Below, one piece after another: positions 34,590 to 43,215 of a stretch of DNA of 64,000 nt; positions within the stretch are counted from its first letter, which is position 1; each line of letters starts with the position of its first letter. Source of the DNA: Cryptosporangium arvum DSM 44712 (GTDB lineage Bacteria > Actinomycetota > Actinomycetes > Mycobacteriales > Cryptosporangiaceae). Below the pieces are notes generated by a model. The model was not told where the DNA came from, made no database searches, and saw only the letters and a program-made list of their open reading frames with translations. The stretch covers positions 1,426,001 through 1,490,000 of the forward strand of contig NZ_KK073874.1 of the NCBI RefSeq assembly GCF_000585375.1. The letters are read 5' to 3'. A program made the translations under genes and the position numbers.

Positions 34590-37500
34590 ATGCCGCTCTT
34601 CGAGGTCGGGCCCGACGGCCTGGTCCCGCTTCAGCGACTGGACCAAGCGGTCGGAGACTTCGACCGGCAGATCGAGGACGCGTTATGGCGTGACCCTGAT
34701 CCCGTCTACGGCACCCGATTACTTCGCATCCAGCAGCGCCCGACGCTCAGCGCAGGCGGCAACCCCACGCTCATCGCCGTGGACAGCGAGGGCCGCCTCG
34801 TTGTTATACACGCACGGCAGCGCGTCGACCGCAACGAGTTAGCGGAGTGTCTCGAGTATTTCGGTTGGGCCCGCGCGGCCACTCTGGAGGAACTCGCGTC
34901 GCTGTACTGGCGCGGCGAGGACATCTTCTGGAGCGACTGGCAGCGGTTCTCCGAGGACGAAGGCATCAGCAAGCTCGCGGGCAACCCCAAGCTGGTGCTG
35001 GTCGCCGGTGAGCTGGCCGATCGCACCACCGCCACGTTCCAGCTGCTGGTGGAGAATGGTCTTCCGCTGACCGTGTCCACATTGGGCGTCTGGCGCTCCT
35101 CGGTGGGCACGCTTTTGTTGGACATCGGCGACCAAGGACATGGTTTCGGTCGGTCGTCCGGTTTCGGCCGTGTTGATACCGACGTCGAGCAGAGCGACGC
35201 CACGCAGAGCCGGCCTTACTCGTCGGTGCCGTACCCGAGCGGGTTGGGGGCGGAGCCGCGTCCCGGGCCGAAGCCTCCGGTGACCGCGGCTCCCGATGGT
35301 GCTGTTCCTACGCCCTTGGCTGCGCCGGACACCGGGGCGGCCGCGCTCGGTGGGCCCAGTCCGTTGTCCGAGCTCATCTCCGAGCTCAGTTCGCGTGGTA
35401 AGTCCGGGCCGGGTACTCGGGACGGAGCGGGTCGTCCGCAGGGTGCGGGCGGGACTCCGACGGGACGGGAGCCGTTGCCTCCGGTGACGGACGGCCCGGC
35501 GGAACCCCACCCCCCTGCGACGTCGTCCCCCGAGCCGAGCGGGGCTGCCGGTGACGAGCCGGGGCGGTCTGCGGTCGTGCGCGGTGGCCGCGCGGCGCGT
35601 CGGATCGGTGCGGAGCCGGTGAGTCCCGCTCGGGGGCCGGGCCTGACCGTGGTCGGCAGCGGGGCGGGAACGAGTAGCTCCGACGCGCCGACCCAGGACG
35701 GCTCCTCGGGCCGTACCGACGAGCCGGGACCGGGCCGCGGCCCTGGCGACACGCCGGATCGTGCTGACGCCGTCGGCAGCGGTTCGGCTCGTCCGGGGGA
35801 CGACGACCTGGGTCGTGCCGATGGTCCGGCGCGGCCGGTTTCGCCGGTGAGCGGGCTGAGTGTCGTGTCCACGGGCGGCGATCGGCGGCCGGAGCCGGTG
35901 CGGCCGGATGGCCCCGCGCGAGGGGACGAGCCCGTCCGCCCGGGGACCGCCGCGCGCTTCGACGATCCCGCACGTGCGGGCGGCGCTGTTCGTCCGGAGA
36001 CGATCGGTGCGTCGGGCGACCGGCCCGATGCGGGGCGTCACGGCGCCGCGGACACTCCGACGGTGCGACGGCTCGGACCACCGACCTCACACGCGGCCGT
36101 GGACGAACCGACCGACCGGACCGCAGAGATCCGCCCCGTCGACCCGCTGAACGACCCGATCGCAACCCTCACCGGTGGCCTGGACGAGGATCCGTTCTCG
36201 TCGCAGCCGTCGGGAGGTCGCCACGGACAACCATCGACGCCGGATGCGCCGCCCAGCGAGACAGGGGTGCGCCTCACCCAGCCGCGCCGTCCGATGCCGT
36301 CGGGTGACCGCGGTGGACGCCCGGGTCCGGAGAAGCCCCGGCGCGGCCCGTACCCGGTGAGCGGTCCGATTCCGCCGAGCGGCCCGTCGAAGCCGGGTCG
36401 CCCGGAGCCGGACGCGGTTGCCGCACGCTCGAACGGTGACGCCGGACCAGGGCTCGGCGAGCCTCCCGTGGTCGCCGGTCCGCCTCCGACCACGGTGCTC
36501 GGTGCACCCCCGGAGTTCGGCCCGCCGTCCGGCACCCGCGCGCCCGACCCACGTGACGGGGCTCCCCGCGACGCCGGCGCGGTTGCCGGAGGTCCGCGCG
36601 ATCTCGGGCCGCGTGCTGATGGGCTTCGCGATTCCGGTCCGCGTGTCGAAGGGCTCCGCGAGCCTGGCCCGCGTGTCGGCGGCCCTCGCGATGGTGGGCC
36701 AGGTGCTGGCGGTCCGCGTGATGGTGGGCCGGGCGCTGGTGGGCCTCGTGACGGTGATCCGCGTGCTGGCGGTCCTCTCGACGTCGGCCCGACTGCCGGC
36801 GGGCCCCGTGATGGTGCTCCGCGCGGCGGTGGGCTCCGCGATGCTGCCCCGAATATTGGCGGCCCTCGTGCTGGTGGTCCCCGTGATGGTGGGCTTCGTG
36901 ACGGTGGTCCTCGTGATCCAGGGCTGCGTGAGGTGGGCGGCCGGGAGGGTCGCGAGTCGGCTGGGCGTGAGCCCGAGCCGATTGGTCGCGAGTCGGGTTC
37001 CGGTCCGCGCGATCCGGGTCTTCGGGACGCCGGCGATCGCGGGCCCGCCTTCCGCGAACCCGGCCTGCGTGCCGGTGCTCCTGGCGACGGATTCCCGGGC
37101 GAGGGCGGTCCGCGTGAGCGTGGCCCCCTGGAGGGTTTCCCGAGCGATCGTGGCCCTCTCGAGAGCTTTCCGATGGACCGTGGTCCACTCGACGGTTTCC
37201 CGAATGACGGTGGTCCGCGTGAGCGAGGTCCTCTGGAGGGCTTCCCGAGTTCCCGGGGTCCGCTAGAGGGTTTCCCGGCTGCTCGTGGCCCTTTGGAGGG
37301 CTTCCCGCGTGACGGTGGCCCGCGTGATGGTGGCCCGCGTGATGGTGGCCCGCGTGACGGTGGTCCTCGTGACGGTGGCCCGCGTGACGCTGGTCCTCGG
37401 GAAGGGTTCCCGCGTGATGGGGGGCCGCTCGAGCCGGGCCTCCGTGAGATCGGGCGTGACGGTCGTGACCAGGGGCGGCGTGAGGCGATCGGCCGCGAGG

Positions 37501-39761
37501 CAGGTTCGAATTCGCGTGAGCCGGGGCTTCGGGAGGTCGGGCGGGACGATGCCGGGCGTCGAGGGCCCGGGGGTGAGCCTGGCGCTCGGCCGGACCAGTT
37601 CCGAGGCTTCCCGGACGAGTTCTCCGACGGTGGACGTCCCAGTCGAGGGCGTGACCCGCGTGATCCTCGTGACCTGCGTGATCCTCGTGAGCAGGGCGAC
37701 CAGCCGCCGGTGCCGGATCCGCGGTTCAGCCGGGACCGCGATGTGCTGTCGTTCGAGCGGCCGACCGGAGAGTTGCCGGGGCTGGGCGGGCCGGTCAGCG
37801 CTCCGCCGGTGAGCCCGCGGTCCGGTCCGCCGTTGCCGCGACCGCCGTACGACGATGCCGAGGACGACACCAGCGAGATTCCGGTGGCTCGGTCGCCGCG
37901 GTCCGGGCGTCCGGCTGGTCCCGGCCGGGTCAGCGTGACCGGTACGCACCCGGTGCCGTCGTTCCCGCCGGGCGGTGCGCCGTTCGGTGGTCCGGCTGGG
38001 CCCGTTCCGGACGGCCCCGGCCCGAACCAGTTCGGTCGCCCCGATGCTGACGGATCCGCGTTCGGTCGGCCCAATGCGGACGGACCCGCGTTTGATCGAC
38101 CCGCCCCGGACGGACCCGCGTTCGGTCGACCCGGTCCCGGTCCCGGCCCCGACCGTTCGGACGGACCCGCGTTCGGTCGACCTGGCCCCGGCCCCGACCG
38201 TCCGGATGGTCCTGTGTTCGGCCGTCCCGGTCCTGATGGTCCGGATGGTCCGGCGTTTGGTCGCCCCGGGCCCGACGGCCCCGGTCCGAACGGGTTCGGG
38301 CGTCCTGGTCCTGATGGGCCGGACGGGTCGTTCTTCGGTCGGGGGCCGAGCTCGGATGGGTCGGAACCGCCGTTCGGGCGGGGTGGACCCGGCGGCGACG
38401 GTCCGAACGGGTTCGGGCCGGCTGGGCCTGGGCCGCTCGGTGTTGTGCCTTCGGGGCCGGACTCGAGTGGACCGGTGCCACGGCAGGCGGACTTCGGTGG
38501 GCCGAACCGGTCCAGTGGGCCGATTCCTCGTCCCGCTGACTTCGGTGCTCCCACCGGGATGGGAGCCCCGCCGCCGCGGCCGACCGAGATCGGGGTTCCG
38601 CCGGAAGCGGCGGATGCTCAGTTCCGGCGTCCGGATGGCTTCGGGGGTAGCGAGTGGGAGGTGCCGCCGCCCCCGCCCAGCGATTGGGACCGGGGCGATC
38701 GGCGCCGGGGATCCGACGAGCGGCGGCCGGCTGGGCCCACGTCCGGCGGCCCGGCGTTCGGCGGCCCTCAAGCGCGCGGCCCCCAAGCCGGCGGCGCGCA
38801 GTTCGGCGATCTGGGTCCGGACGGGCCCGCGTTTGCTGGTCCGGGTCCGGACGGACCCGCGTTCGGTGGTCCGCGGCCGGACGGACCCGCGTTCGGTGGT
38901 CCGCGGCCGGACGGACCCGCGTTCGGTGGTCAGCGACCGGACGGACCCGCCTTCGGTGGTCCGCGGCCGGACGGTGCGTTCGGCGGACCTGGTCCGGACG
39001 ACGGCGCCTTCGGTGGTCCCGGGCCCGAGAGCCCCTTCGGAGGCCCGCCGGTTTCGGGTGGGCCCGTGTTCGGCGGTCCGCCCACCGGTGGGCCGGATGG
39101 TCGGTTCGGCGGTCCGCAAGGAGGGCCCGTTTTCGGGGGCCCGCCGGGACCGGACGGCTCGTTCGGAGGGCCGCCCGTGGGCGGGCCTGACGGTTCGTTC
39201 GGAGGGCCGCGGCCCGGTCGACCCGTGCCCGGCGGACCGCGGGGCGATGGCGCCTTCGGCGGTCCGAGCCCGGACGGACCGGCCTTCGGTGGCCCGCCCC
39301 CGAGCGGCCCGGTGTTCGGTGGTCCGCCGTCGGACGGTCCCGCCTTTGGCGGCCCGCCGTCGGACGGTCCCGCCTTCGGTGGTCCGCCGTCGGACCGGCC
39401 GGCCTTCGGTGGTCCGCCTCCGGGCGGTCCGCCCCTGGGTGGTCCCCCCGCGGGTGGTCCGCCCGCGAGTGGTCCCGGTCAGTTCGGGCCCCCGTCGGCC
39501 GGTGGATGGCCCGGTACTCCGGAGTGGCCGGCTGGACCCGGCGACGACAATCGCGAATTCCGCGACCGCGCACCCCGCGACCGCGACCCCCGAGGCCAAA
39601 ACCCCCGCGACCCACGGGACCGCGATCCCCGCGACCAAAACCGTCGCGAACGCCGGGACGACGACGATCAACCGACCGCGCTCCGTAGCGGCCCGACCCT
39701 CGTCTGGGACGCCCGCACCCACGGCGAAATGATGCACGAAAACGGCAACAGCGGCCGCTGA
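34590..39761 (+). CDS. Giant Gly/Pro-rich repeat protein with degenerate NucS-like N-terminus
   Basis: 1723 residues. Residues 1-190 resemble the PD-(D/E)XK nuclease domain seen in actinobacterial NucS/DUF91-like proteins (NPTLIAVDSEGRLVVI, then LAECLEYFGWARAATLEELA, DWQRFSEDE, LVENGLPLTV). The usual catalytic positions appear lost: Thr60 for Asp, His74 for Glu and Arg76 for Lys. The remaining 1500 residues are low-complexity and probably disordered: Gly-Pro-Arg-Asp repeats (about 655-960), F-G-R-P-G-P-D-G repeats (about 1150-1285) and F-G-G-P repeats (about 1390-1640), then a basic/acidic end with TLVWDARTHGEMMHENG. TAGGAGGT precedes the ATG. No signal peptide or membrane helix is seen. Function is unknown; a scaffold is possible. 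Confidence 0.8.
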   Translation: MPLFEVGPDGLVPLQRLDQAVGDFDRQIEDALWRDPDPVYGTRLLRIQQRPTLSAGGNPTLIAVDSEGRLVVIHARQRVDRNELAECLEYFGWARAATLEELASLYWRGEDIFWSDWQRFSEDEGISKLAGNPKLVLVAGELADRTTATFQLLVENGLPLTVSTLGVWRSSVGTLLLDIGDQGHGFGRSSGFGRVDTDVEQSDATQSRPYSSVPYPSGLGAEPRPGPKPPVTAAPDGAVPTPLAAPDTGAAALGGPSPLSELISELSSRGKSGPGTRDGAGRPQGAGGTPTGREPLPPVTDGPAEPHPPATSSPEPSGAAGDEPGRSAVVRGGRAARRIGAEPVSPARGPGLTVVGSGAGTSSSDAPTQDGSSGRTDEPGPGRGPGDTPDRADAVGSGSARPGDDDLGRADGPARPVSPVSGLSVVSTGGDRRPEPVRPDGPARGDEPVRPGTAARFDDPARAGGAVRPETIGASGDRPDAGRHGAADTPTVRRLGPPTSHAAVDEPTDRTAEIRPVDPLNDPIATLTGGLDEDPFSSQPSGGRHGQPSTPDAPPSETGVRLTQPRRPMPSGDRGGRPGPEKPRRGPYPVSGPIPPSGPSKPGRPEPDAVAARSNGDAGPGLGEPPVVAGPPPTTVLGAPPEFGPPSGTRAPDPRDGAPRDAGAVAGGPRDLGPRADGLRDSGPRVEGLREPGPRVGGPRDGGPGAGGPRDGGPGAGGPRDGDPRAGGPLDVGPTAGGPRDGAPRGGGLRDAAPNIGGPRAGGPRDGGLRDGGPRDPGLREVGGREGRESAGREPEPIGRESGSGPRDPGLRDAGDRGPAFREPGLRAGAPGDGFPGEGGPRERGPLEGFPSDRGPLESFPMDRGPLDGFPNDGGPRERGPLEGFPSSRGPLEGFPAARGPLEGFPRDGGPRDGGPRDGGPRDGGPRDGGPRDAGPREGFPRDGGPLEPGLREIGRDGRDQGRREAIGREAGSNSREPGLREVGRDDAGRRGPGGEPGARPDQFRGFPDEFSDGGRPSRGRDPRDPRDLRDPREQGDQPPVPDPRFSRDRDVLSFERPTGELPGLGGPVSAPPVSPRSGPPLPRPPYDDAEDDTSEIPVARSPRSGRPAGPGRVSVTGTHPVPSFPPGGAPFGGPAGPVPDGPGPNQFGRPDADGSAFGRPNADGPAFDRPAPDGPAFGRPGPGPGPDRSDGPAFGRPGPGPDRPDGPVFGRPGPDGPDGPAFGRPGPDGPGPNGFGRPGPDGPDGSFFGRGPSSDGSEPPFGRGGPGGDGPNGFGPAGPGPLGVVPSGPDSSGPVPRQADFGGPNRSSGPIPRPADFGAPTGMGAPPPRPTEIGVPPEAADAQFRRPDGFGGSEWEVPPPPPSDWDRGDRRRGSDERRPAGPTSGGPAFGGPQARGPQAGGAQFGDLGPDGPAFAGPGPDGPAFGGPRPDGPAFGGPRPDGPAFGGQRPDGPAFGGPRPDGAFGGPGPDDGAFGGPGPESPFGGPPVSGGPVFGGPPTGGPDGRFGGPQGGPVFGGPPGPDGSFGGPPVGGPDGSFGGPRPGRPVPGGPRGDGAFGGPSPDGPAFGGPPPSGPVFGGPPSDGPAFGGPPSDGPAFGGPPSDRPAFGGPPPGGPPLGGPPAGGPPASGPGQFGPPSAGGWPGTPEWPAGPGDDNREFRDRAPRDRDPRGQNPRDPRDRDPRDQNRRERRDDDDQPTALRSGPTLVWDARTHGEMMHENGNSGR
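36555..37470 (+). repeat. GGPRDGG / GPLEGFP codon-repeat block in the giant gene
   Basis: Tandem and dispersed short repeats encode Gly-Gly-Pro-Arg-Asp-Gly and Gly-Pro-Leu-Glu-Gly-Phe-Pro motifs. At 37310-37395 about six 15-bp copies of a CGTGA(C/T)GGTGGCC(C/T)G unit run in a row. Confidence 0.8.
38040..39480 (+). repeat. FGRP and FGGP repeat blocks in the giant gene
   Basis: From 38040 to about 38440 Phe-Gly-Arg-Pro units recur. From 38755 to 39480 Phe-Gly-Gly-Pro units recur, several with near-identical codons (GGACGGACCCGCGTTCGGTG repeated at 38850-38950). Near-identity at DNA level points to recent expansion. Confidence 0.85.
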
Positions 39762-39770
39762 CCAGCACCG

Positions 39771-39808
39771 GGAGGGGCGCTCACCGCACGAACGGTGAGC
39801 GCCCCTCC
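39771..39808. terminator. Bidirectional terminator between giant gene and hydrolase
   Basis: GGAGGGGCGCTCACCG (39771-39786), loop CACGAA, perfect complement at 39793-39808. It lies ten bases after the giant gene's stop and 11 bases before the convergent hydrolase's stop. Confidence 0.88.
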
Positions 39809-39819
39809 GGCATCACAGA

Positions 39820-40602
39820 TCACACCAGCAGCCGATCCCGGAACAACTGCAGCACCTGCTCCAGCGCCTCGTGCGTCGGATGCCCGGGCTCGTCCACCAG
39901 ATCCTCGGTCAGCACCGAGTGGGCTTTCGGCCCGGCCGGCACGGTCGACGACGGGATCTCCACGCCGACGAAACCGTCGCCCAGTTCTCGCCGTAGCCGG
40001 TCGAAGCGCTCGGGGGGCGAGATGCCGTCGCCGGTGAAGCGGAGCCCGAGCACGCACAGTCCCTCGTCGGCGCAGCGTTCCTTCACCCGGGCCAGCGACG
40101 CGGTGTCCAGCCCGACGTCGGACTTGCGGGCCGCGCCCAGCGGGAACGGCAGCGACGGCTGGGCCAGCACCGGTGCGAGCATCCGCCGGTCGACGGCCAT
40201 CGCCAGCGCGAACCCGCCGGTGAAGCACATGCCGACCGCGCCGACGCCGGGGCCGCCCGACTCCTCGTGGGCCTGCTTGGCCAGCGCACGCAGCCACACG
40301 GTCACCGGGGACGCCTTGCGGAGCGCCAAGCGCGTGAACTCCCGGGAGACGCAGACGTGACGCAGCGCCGTCGCCATGGCCTTGCCGTCCGGCGCGCGCC
40401 CGGGGATCCCGAACAGTGATGGCAAGTAGACGGTGAGCCCGAGCGCGGCCACCCGCTGGGCGAACTCGATCACCCGCGGCGTGATGCCCGGGATCTCCGC
40501 GATCACGATCACCGCGGGGCCGTTGCCGGCCCGGTACACCGGATGGGTCACGCCGTGGTGCGTGAAGTCGAATCGGTCGAAGCCTTCGAGCATCGGCGCC
40601 AT
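39820..40602 (-). CDS. Dienelactone hydrolase-family protein
   Basis: 260-residue alpha/beta hydrolase. The nucleophile is Cys in GVGAVGMCFTGGFALAMA, the mark of the dienelactone hydrolase family; the start has PAVIVIAEIPGITPRVIEFA with the family's conserved E. The His lies in PGHPTHEALEQVLQLF near the end. Such enzymes open dienelactones in chlorocatechol breakdown, but most actinobacterial members have no known substrate, and no catechol genes are adjacent. It lies nine bases from the SURF1 gene and is probably cotranscribed with it. Confidence 0.88.
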   Translation of the reverse strand: MAPMLEGFDRFDFTHHGVTHPVYRAGNGPAVIVIAEIPGITPRVIEFAQRVAALGLTVYLPSLFGIPGRAPDGKAMATALRHVCVSREFTRLALRKASPVTVWLRALAKQAHEESGGPGVGAVGMCFTGGFALAMAVDRRMLAPVLAQPSLPFPLGAARKSDVGLDTASLARVKERCADEGLCVLGLRFTGDGISPPERFDRLRRELGDGFVGVEIPSSTVPAGPKAHSVLTEDLVDEPGHPTHEALEQVLQLFRDRLLV

Positions 40603-40611
40603 GCAGGCACT

Positions 40612-41388
40612 CTAGGGGGCTTCGACCGCCACGGTCTCCGGCTCGGCGACGGTGGCGCGCGGGTCGTCGTCGCGATGGGCGTAGTTCCGCGCGAAAATGC
40701 CGTAGCCGACGATGAACATGACCGCGAACAGGTACCACTGGACGGCGTACGCCAGGTGGGGGCCTTCGTCGAGATCGTCCGGTGCCGGGAGCGCCTCCAA
40801 CGACGGGTCGGCGGGCGAGACGAGCTCGACGAACGCGTCGTAGGCGGAGCCACCACCGGCCGTCAAGGCGTCCGGCGTGATTCGGGTGATCAGGTTCCGG
40901 CCGCTGACCTGCACCGAGCCGGTGGACCCGCTCTCGGGCTTGCGGACCCGCCCGATGATCGTCACGGTTCCGCCGGGCGCCGGATCGGTCGTCGGGATCT
41001 GGGTCGCGCCGCCGGAACCGGCCTCGACCCAGCCCCGCACCACCCACAGCACCGGGCCGTCGGTCGTGCGCAGCGGCGTCAGGACGTAGTAGCCCAGGGT
41101 GGCGTTCAAGGTCCGGTTGCGGACCAACACCTCACGCTCGGCGTCGTACTGGCCGGAGACCTGCACCCGGCTGTACTCCTGCCGCTTCCCCGGCGCCGAC
41201 GACGTGCTCAGCACCGCCGCGGGCGGCATCGGGGACGCGTTGCGCGCCGCGGTGATCGACGCGTTGATCGCCCGCTTCTGGTCGAGCCGGTCGAGCTGCC
41301 AGTGCGCGAGCCGTACGCAGACCAGGGCGGCCAGGACGCACAGCAGGAACGCGGCAACCCACTTCGGGCTCAGCAGGAAGCGGTACAC
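40612..41388 (-). CDS. SURF1-family protein
   Basis: 258-residue membrane protein for cytochrome c oxidase assembly (haem a insertion). It has the typical two helices at the ends, WVAAFLLCVLAALVCVRLAHWQ (about 10-31, with the conserved W-Q-x-x-R) and YLFAVMFIVGYGIFA (about 222-236), around an extracytoplasmic domain with GYYVLTPLRTTDGPVLWVVR. It starts with GTG. The upstream alpha/beta hydrolase gene ends 19 bases before it, so one transcript is likely. Confidence 0.92.
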   Translation of the reverse strand: MYRFLLSPKWVAAFLLCVLAALVCVRLAHWQLDRLDQKRAINASITAARNASPMPPAAVLSTSSAPGKRQEYSRVQVSGQYDAEREVLVRNRTLNATLGYYVLTPLRTTDGPVLWVVRGWVEAGSGGATQIPTTDPAPGGTVTIIGRVRKPESGSTGSVQVSGRNLITRITPDALTAGGGSAYDAFVELVSPADPSLEALPAPDDLDEGPHLAYAVQWYLFAVMFIVGYGIFARNYAHRDDDPRATVAEPETVAVEAP

Positions 41389-41407
41389 GGTCTGACGCTA
41401 CTCCCGC

Positions 41408-42376
41408 TCAAACGTAGGCCTCTACCCAGCGTAGAAGTTCTTCGAGATAGCGGTCACGCACCGGAGCGGCGGACAACGCGAGGTCGTGCACACCGTTCTC
41501 GATGCGTACCAGCGTGACCTGGCGGCCGAGCCGGTGCGCGCGGCTCGCGATGTGTTCGACGTCGAGCACCGCGTCCGTCCGCAGCACCGATTCGTCCCAC
41601 CGCGACGACCGGAACGTGGCCGTGGAGCACGCTACGAAGACCGGCACCTCGATCGCGAGGCCGGCCTCGATCCGGCGGTGTCCGTTCCGTATCGCGCGTA
41701 GCCACCCGGCGTGGATCTGCACGCCGGACATCGGCTTCCAGGCGAGGTCGTAGTCCCACTCGCCGTTGTGGTCGCGGTGCAGGCTGCGCCCGTAGTAGTT
41801 CGACGAGGGCGCCGGCATCACCTGGTACGGGCGGAACGTGCCGAGGGGCGCGGCGAAGTAGTCGATCGCGTTGCGCAGCATCCGCGGCTGGTTCATGTCG
41901 AAGAACGGGCTGTTCAACGCGATGCCGTCGACAAGCGACTCGGTGCGGTGCCGGTGCGCCCACAGCGGCGCGATCAGACCGCCGGTGGAGTGGGCGTGGA
42001 CCAGCACGGTCTCGTGCGCGTCCTCACCGCGGATGATGTCGACCGCCGCATCGAGGTCGGCGAAGTACTCGGTGAGGCTTCGGCAGAAGTACGGCGTCTG
42101 GTGCGGACGCAGGCTCCGGCCGTATTTGCGCAGGTCGATGGCGTAGAAGTCGAAGCCCTCCTCGACCAGGCGGTCGGCGAGGTGGGTCTGGAAGAAGTAG
42201 TCGACGAATCCGTGGACGTGCAGCACGGCGCGTCCGGTGGGCTGCTCCGCGCGGCGGCGGATCAGCGTCGCCACGACCTCGCCCTGGTCGTCGCGACCGA
42301 GCGGGATCGTGCGCTGTTCGTACGGCTCACCGAGTACGTCGGTGGTCCAGGCTTGCGCCTCCGTGGAGATCGCCAT
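41408..42376 (-). CDS. Alpha/beta hydrolase (serine)
   Basis: 322-residue hydrolase resembling monoacylglycerol lipase/lysophospholipase-type proteins. The oxyanion region is AVLHVHGFVDYFFQTHLADR; the nucleophile Ser lies in LVHAHSTGGLIAP, where the first Gly of GxSxG is replaced by His; the catalytic His is in ENGVHDLALSA. No signal peptide or membrane helix is seen. It lies upstream of, and close to, the SURF1 and dienelactone hydrolase genes. The substrate is unknown. Confidence 0.88.
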   Translation of the reverse strand: MAISTEAQAWTTDVLGEPYEQRTIPLGRDDQGEVVATLIRRRAEQPTGRAVLHVHGFVDYFFQTHLADRLVEEGFDFYAIDLRKYGRSLRPHQTPYFCRSLTEYFADLDAAVDIIRGEDAHETVLVHAHSTGGLIAPLWAHRHRTESLVDGIALNSPFFDMNQPRMLRNAIDYFAAPLGTFRPYQVMPAPSSNYYGRSLHRDHNGEWDYDLAWKPMSGVQIHAGWLRAIRNGHRRIEAGLAIEVPVFVACSTATFRSSRWDESVLRTDAVLDVEHIASRAHRLGRQVTLVRIENGVHDLALSAAPVRDRYLEELLRWVEAYV

Positions 42377-42484
42377 GAACAGAGGTTAACCGGCCAGTAG
42401 GGGAGCCCGGGAAGTCGGGCTCGGCGCCCTCGAACTCGGGACGCCGGGCGTCGCACGGTGTTCCCAACCGAAGGAGAACCCCCG

Positions 42485-43171
42485 ATGACCACCACGTATA
42501 CCGCCACCCCCACTCGCGAGCAGAACAAGTCCGCCACCCGCACCTGGGCCGCGATCGGCGTCGCCGCCGGCGTCACCGGGGTCGCGAGCATCCAGACCAG
42601 CCTGACCATCGACGCCGGCTACGCCCCCGACACCATCGGTGACCCGGAGAAGGTGGTCGAGCGGCTGGCCGACCAGACGGTCGCGATCCTCGTCACCCAC
42701 ACGCTGACGATCGTCACCGCGCTCCTGCTCGTGGTGTTCGCGGCCGGCCTCAAGCGCCGGCTGGAGGCGCAGGCCCCGGTGGGGAGCCTGCTGCCGTCCG
42801 TCGCCGCGTCCGGCCTCGGGCTCGTGTCGGTGGCCGGGCTGCTGGGCAGCGGCCTGACCACTGAGTTCGTGTTCGGGGCCAACGCGCCCAAGGGTGAGCT
42901 GGTGGCCGAGTCCGGCGACTTCTACGCCCACTGGATCGCGACGATCCCGTGGCTGTGGGTCGGGGCCGGGCTCGCGGGCGTCGCGGTGGCCGCGGCCGCG
43001 CTCAAGCACTCGGCCGCGCCGCGCTGGATCGGCTGGGTGGGCGTCGTGCTCGGCGGCCTGACGCTGGTGGCCGGCATCTCGCCGCTGCAGTACATGGCCG
43101 GCTTCACCGGCCCGGTGTGGCTGCTCGTCACCGCGCTGGGCTTCCTGTTCGCCGACCGGCGTCACGTCTGA
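42485..43171 (+). CDS. Four- to six-helix membrane protein, unknown
   Basis: 228-residue protein with a hydrophilic Thr-rich start and hydrophobic helices near residues 20-38, 68-90, 102-122, 145-165, 175-195 and 205-222. AAIGVAAGVTGVASIQTSL and the final WLLVTALGFLFADRR are characteristic-looking, but I cannot name a family. AAGGAGAACC precedes the ATG. It lies 44 bases upstream of the histidine kinase and could be part of that transcript, perhaps a sensed or regulated partner. Confidence 0.7.
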   Translation: MTTTYTATPTREQNKSATRTWAAIGVAAGVTGVASIQTSLTIDAGYAPDTIGDPEKVVERLADQTVAILVTHTLTIVTALLLVVFAAGLKRRLEAQAPVGSLLPSVAASGLGLVSVAGLLGSGLTTEFVFGANAPKGELVAESGDFYAHWIATIPWLWVGAGLAGVAVAAAALKHSAAPRWIGWVGVVLGGLTLVAGISPLQYMAGFTGPVWLLVTALGFLFADRRHV

Positions 43172-43215
43172 TTCCCGACCGGAAATGTCGTACGCCGACG
43201 GTACGGTCATCGACC

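Noticed and set aside
36038-38554. Long minus-strand and second plus-frame ORFs opposite the giant gene
   Set aside because: These are shadows of a high-GC, Gly/Pro-coding repeat; the plus-strand frame at 34590 alone has a ribosome site, a recognisable N-terminal domain and a terminator.
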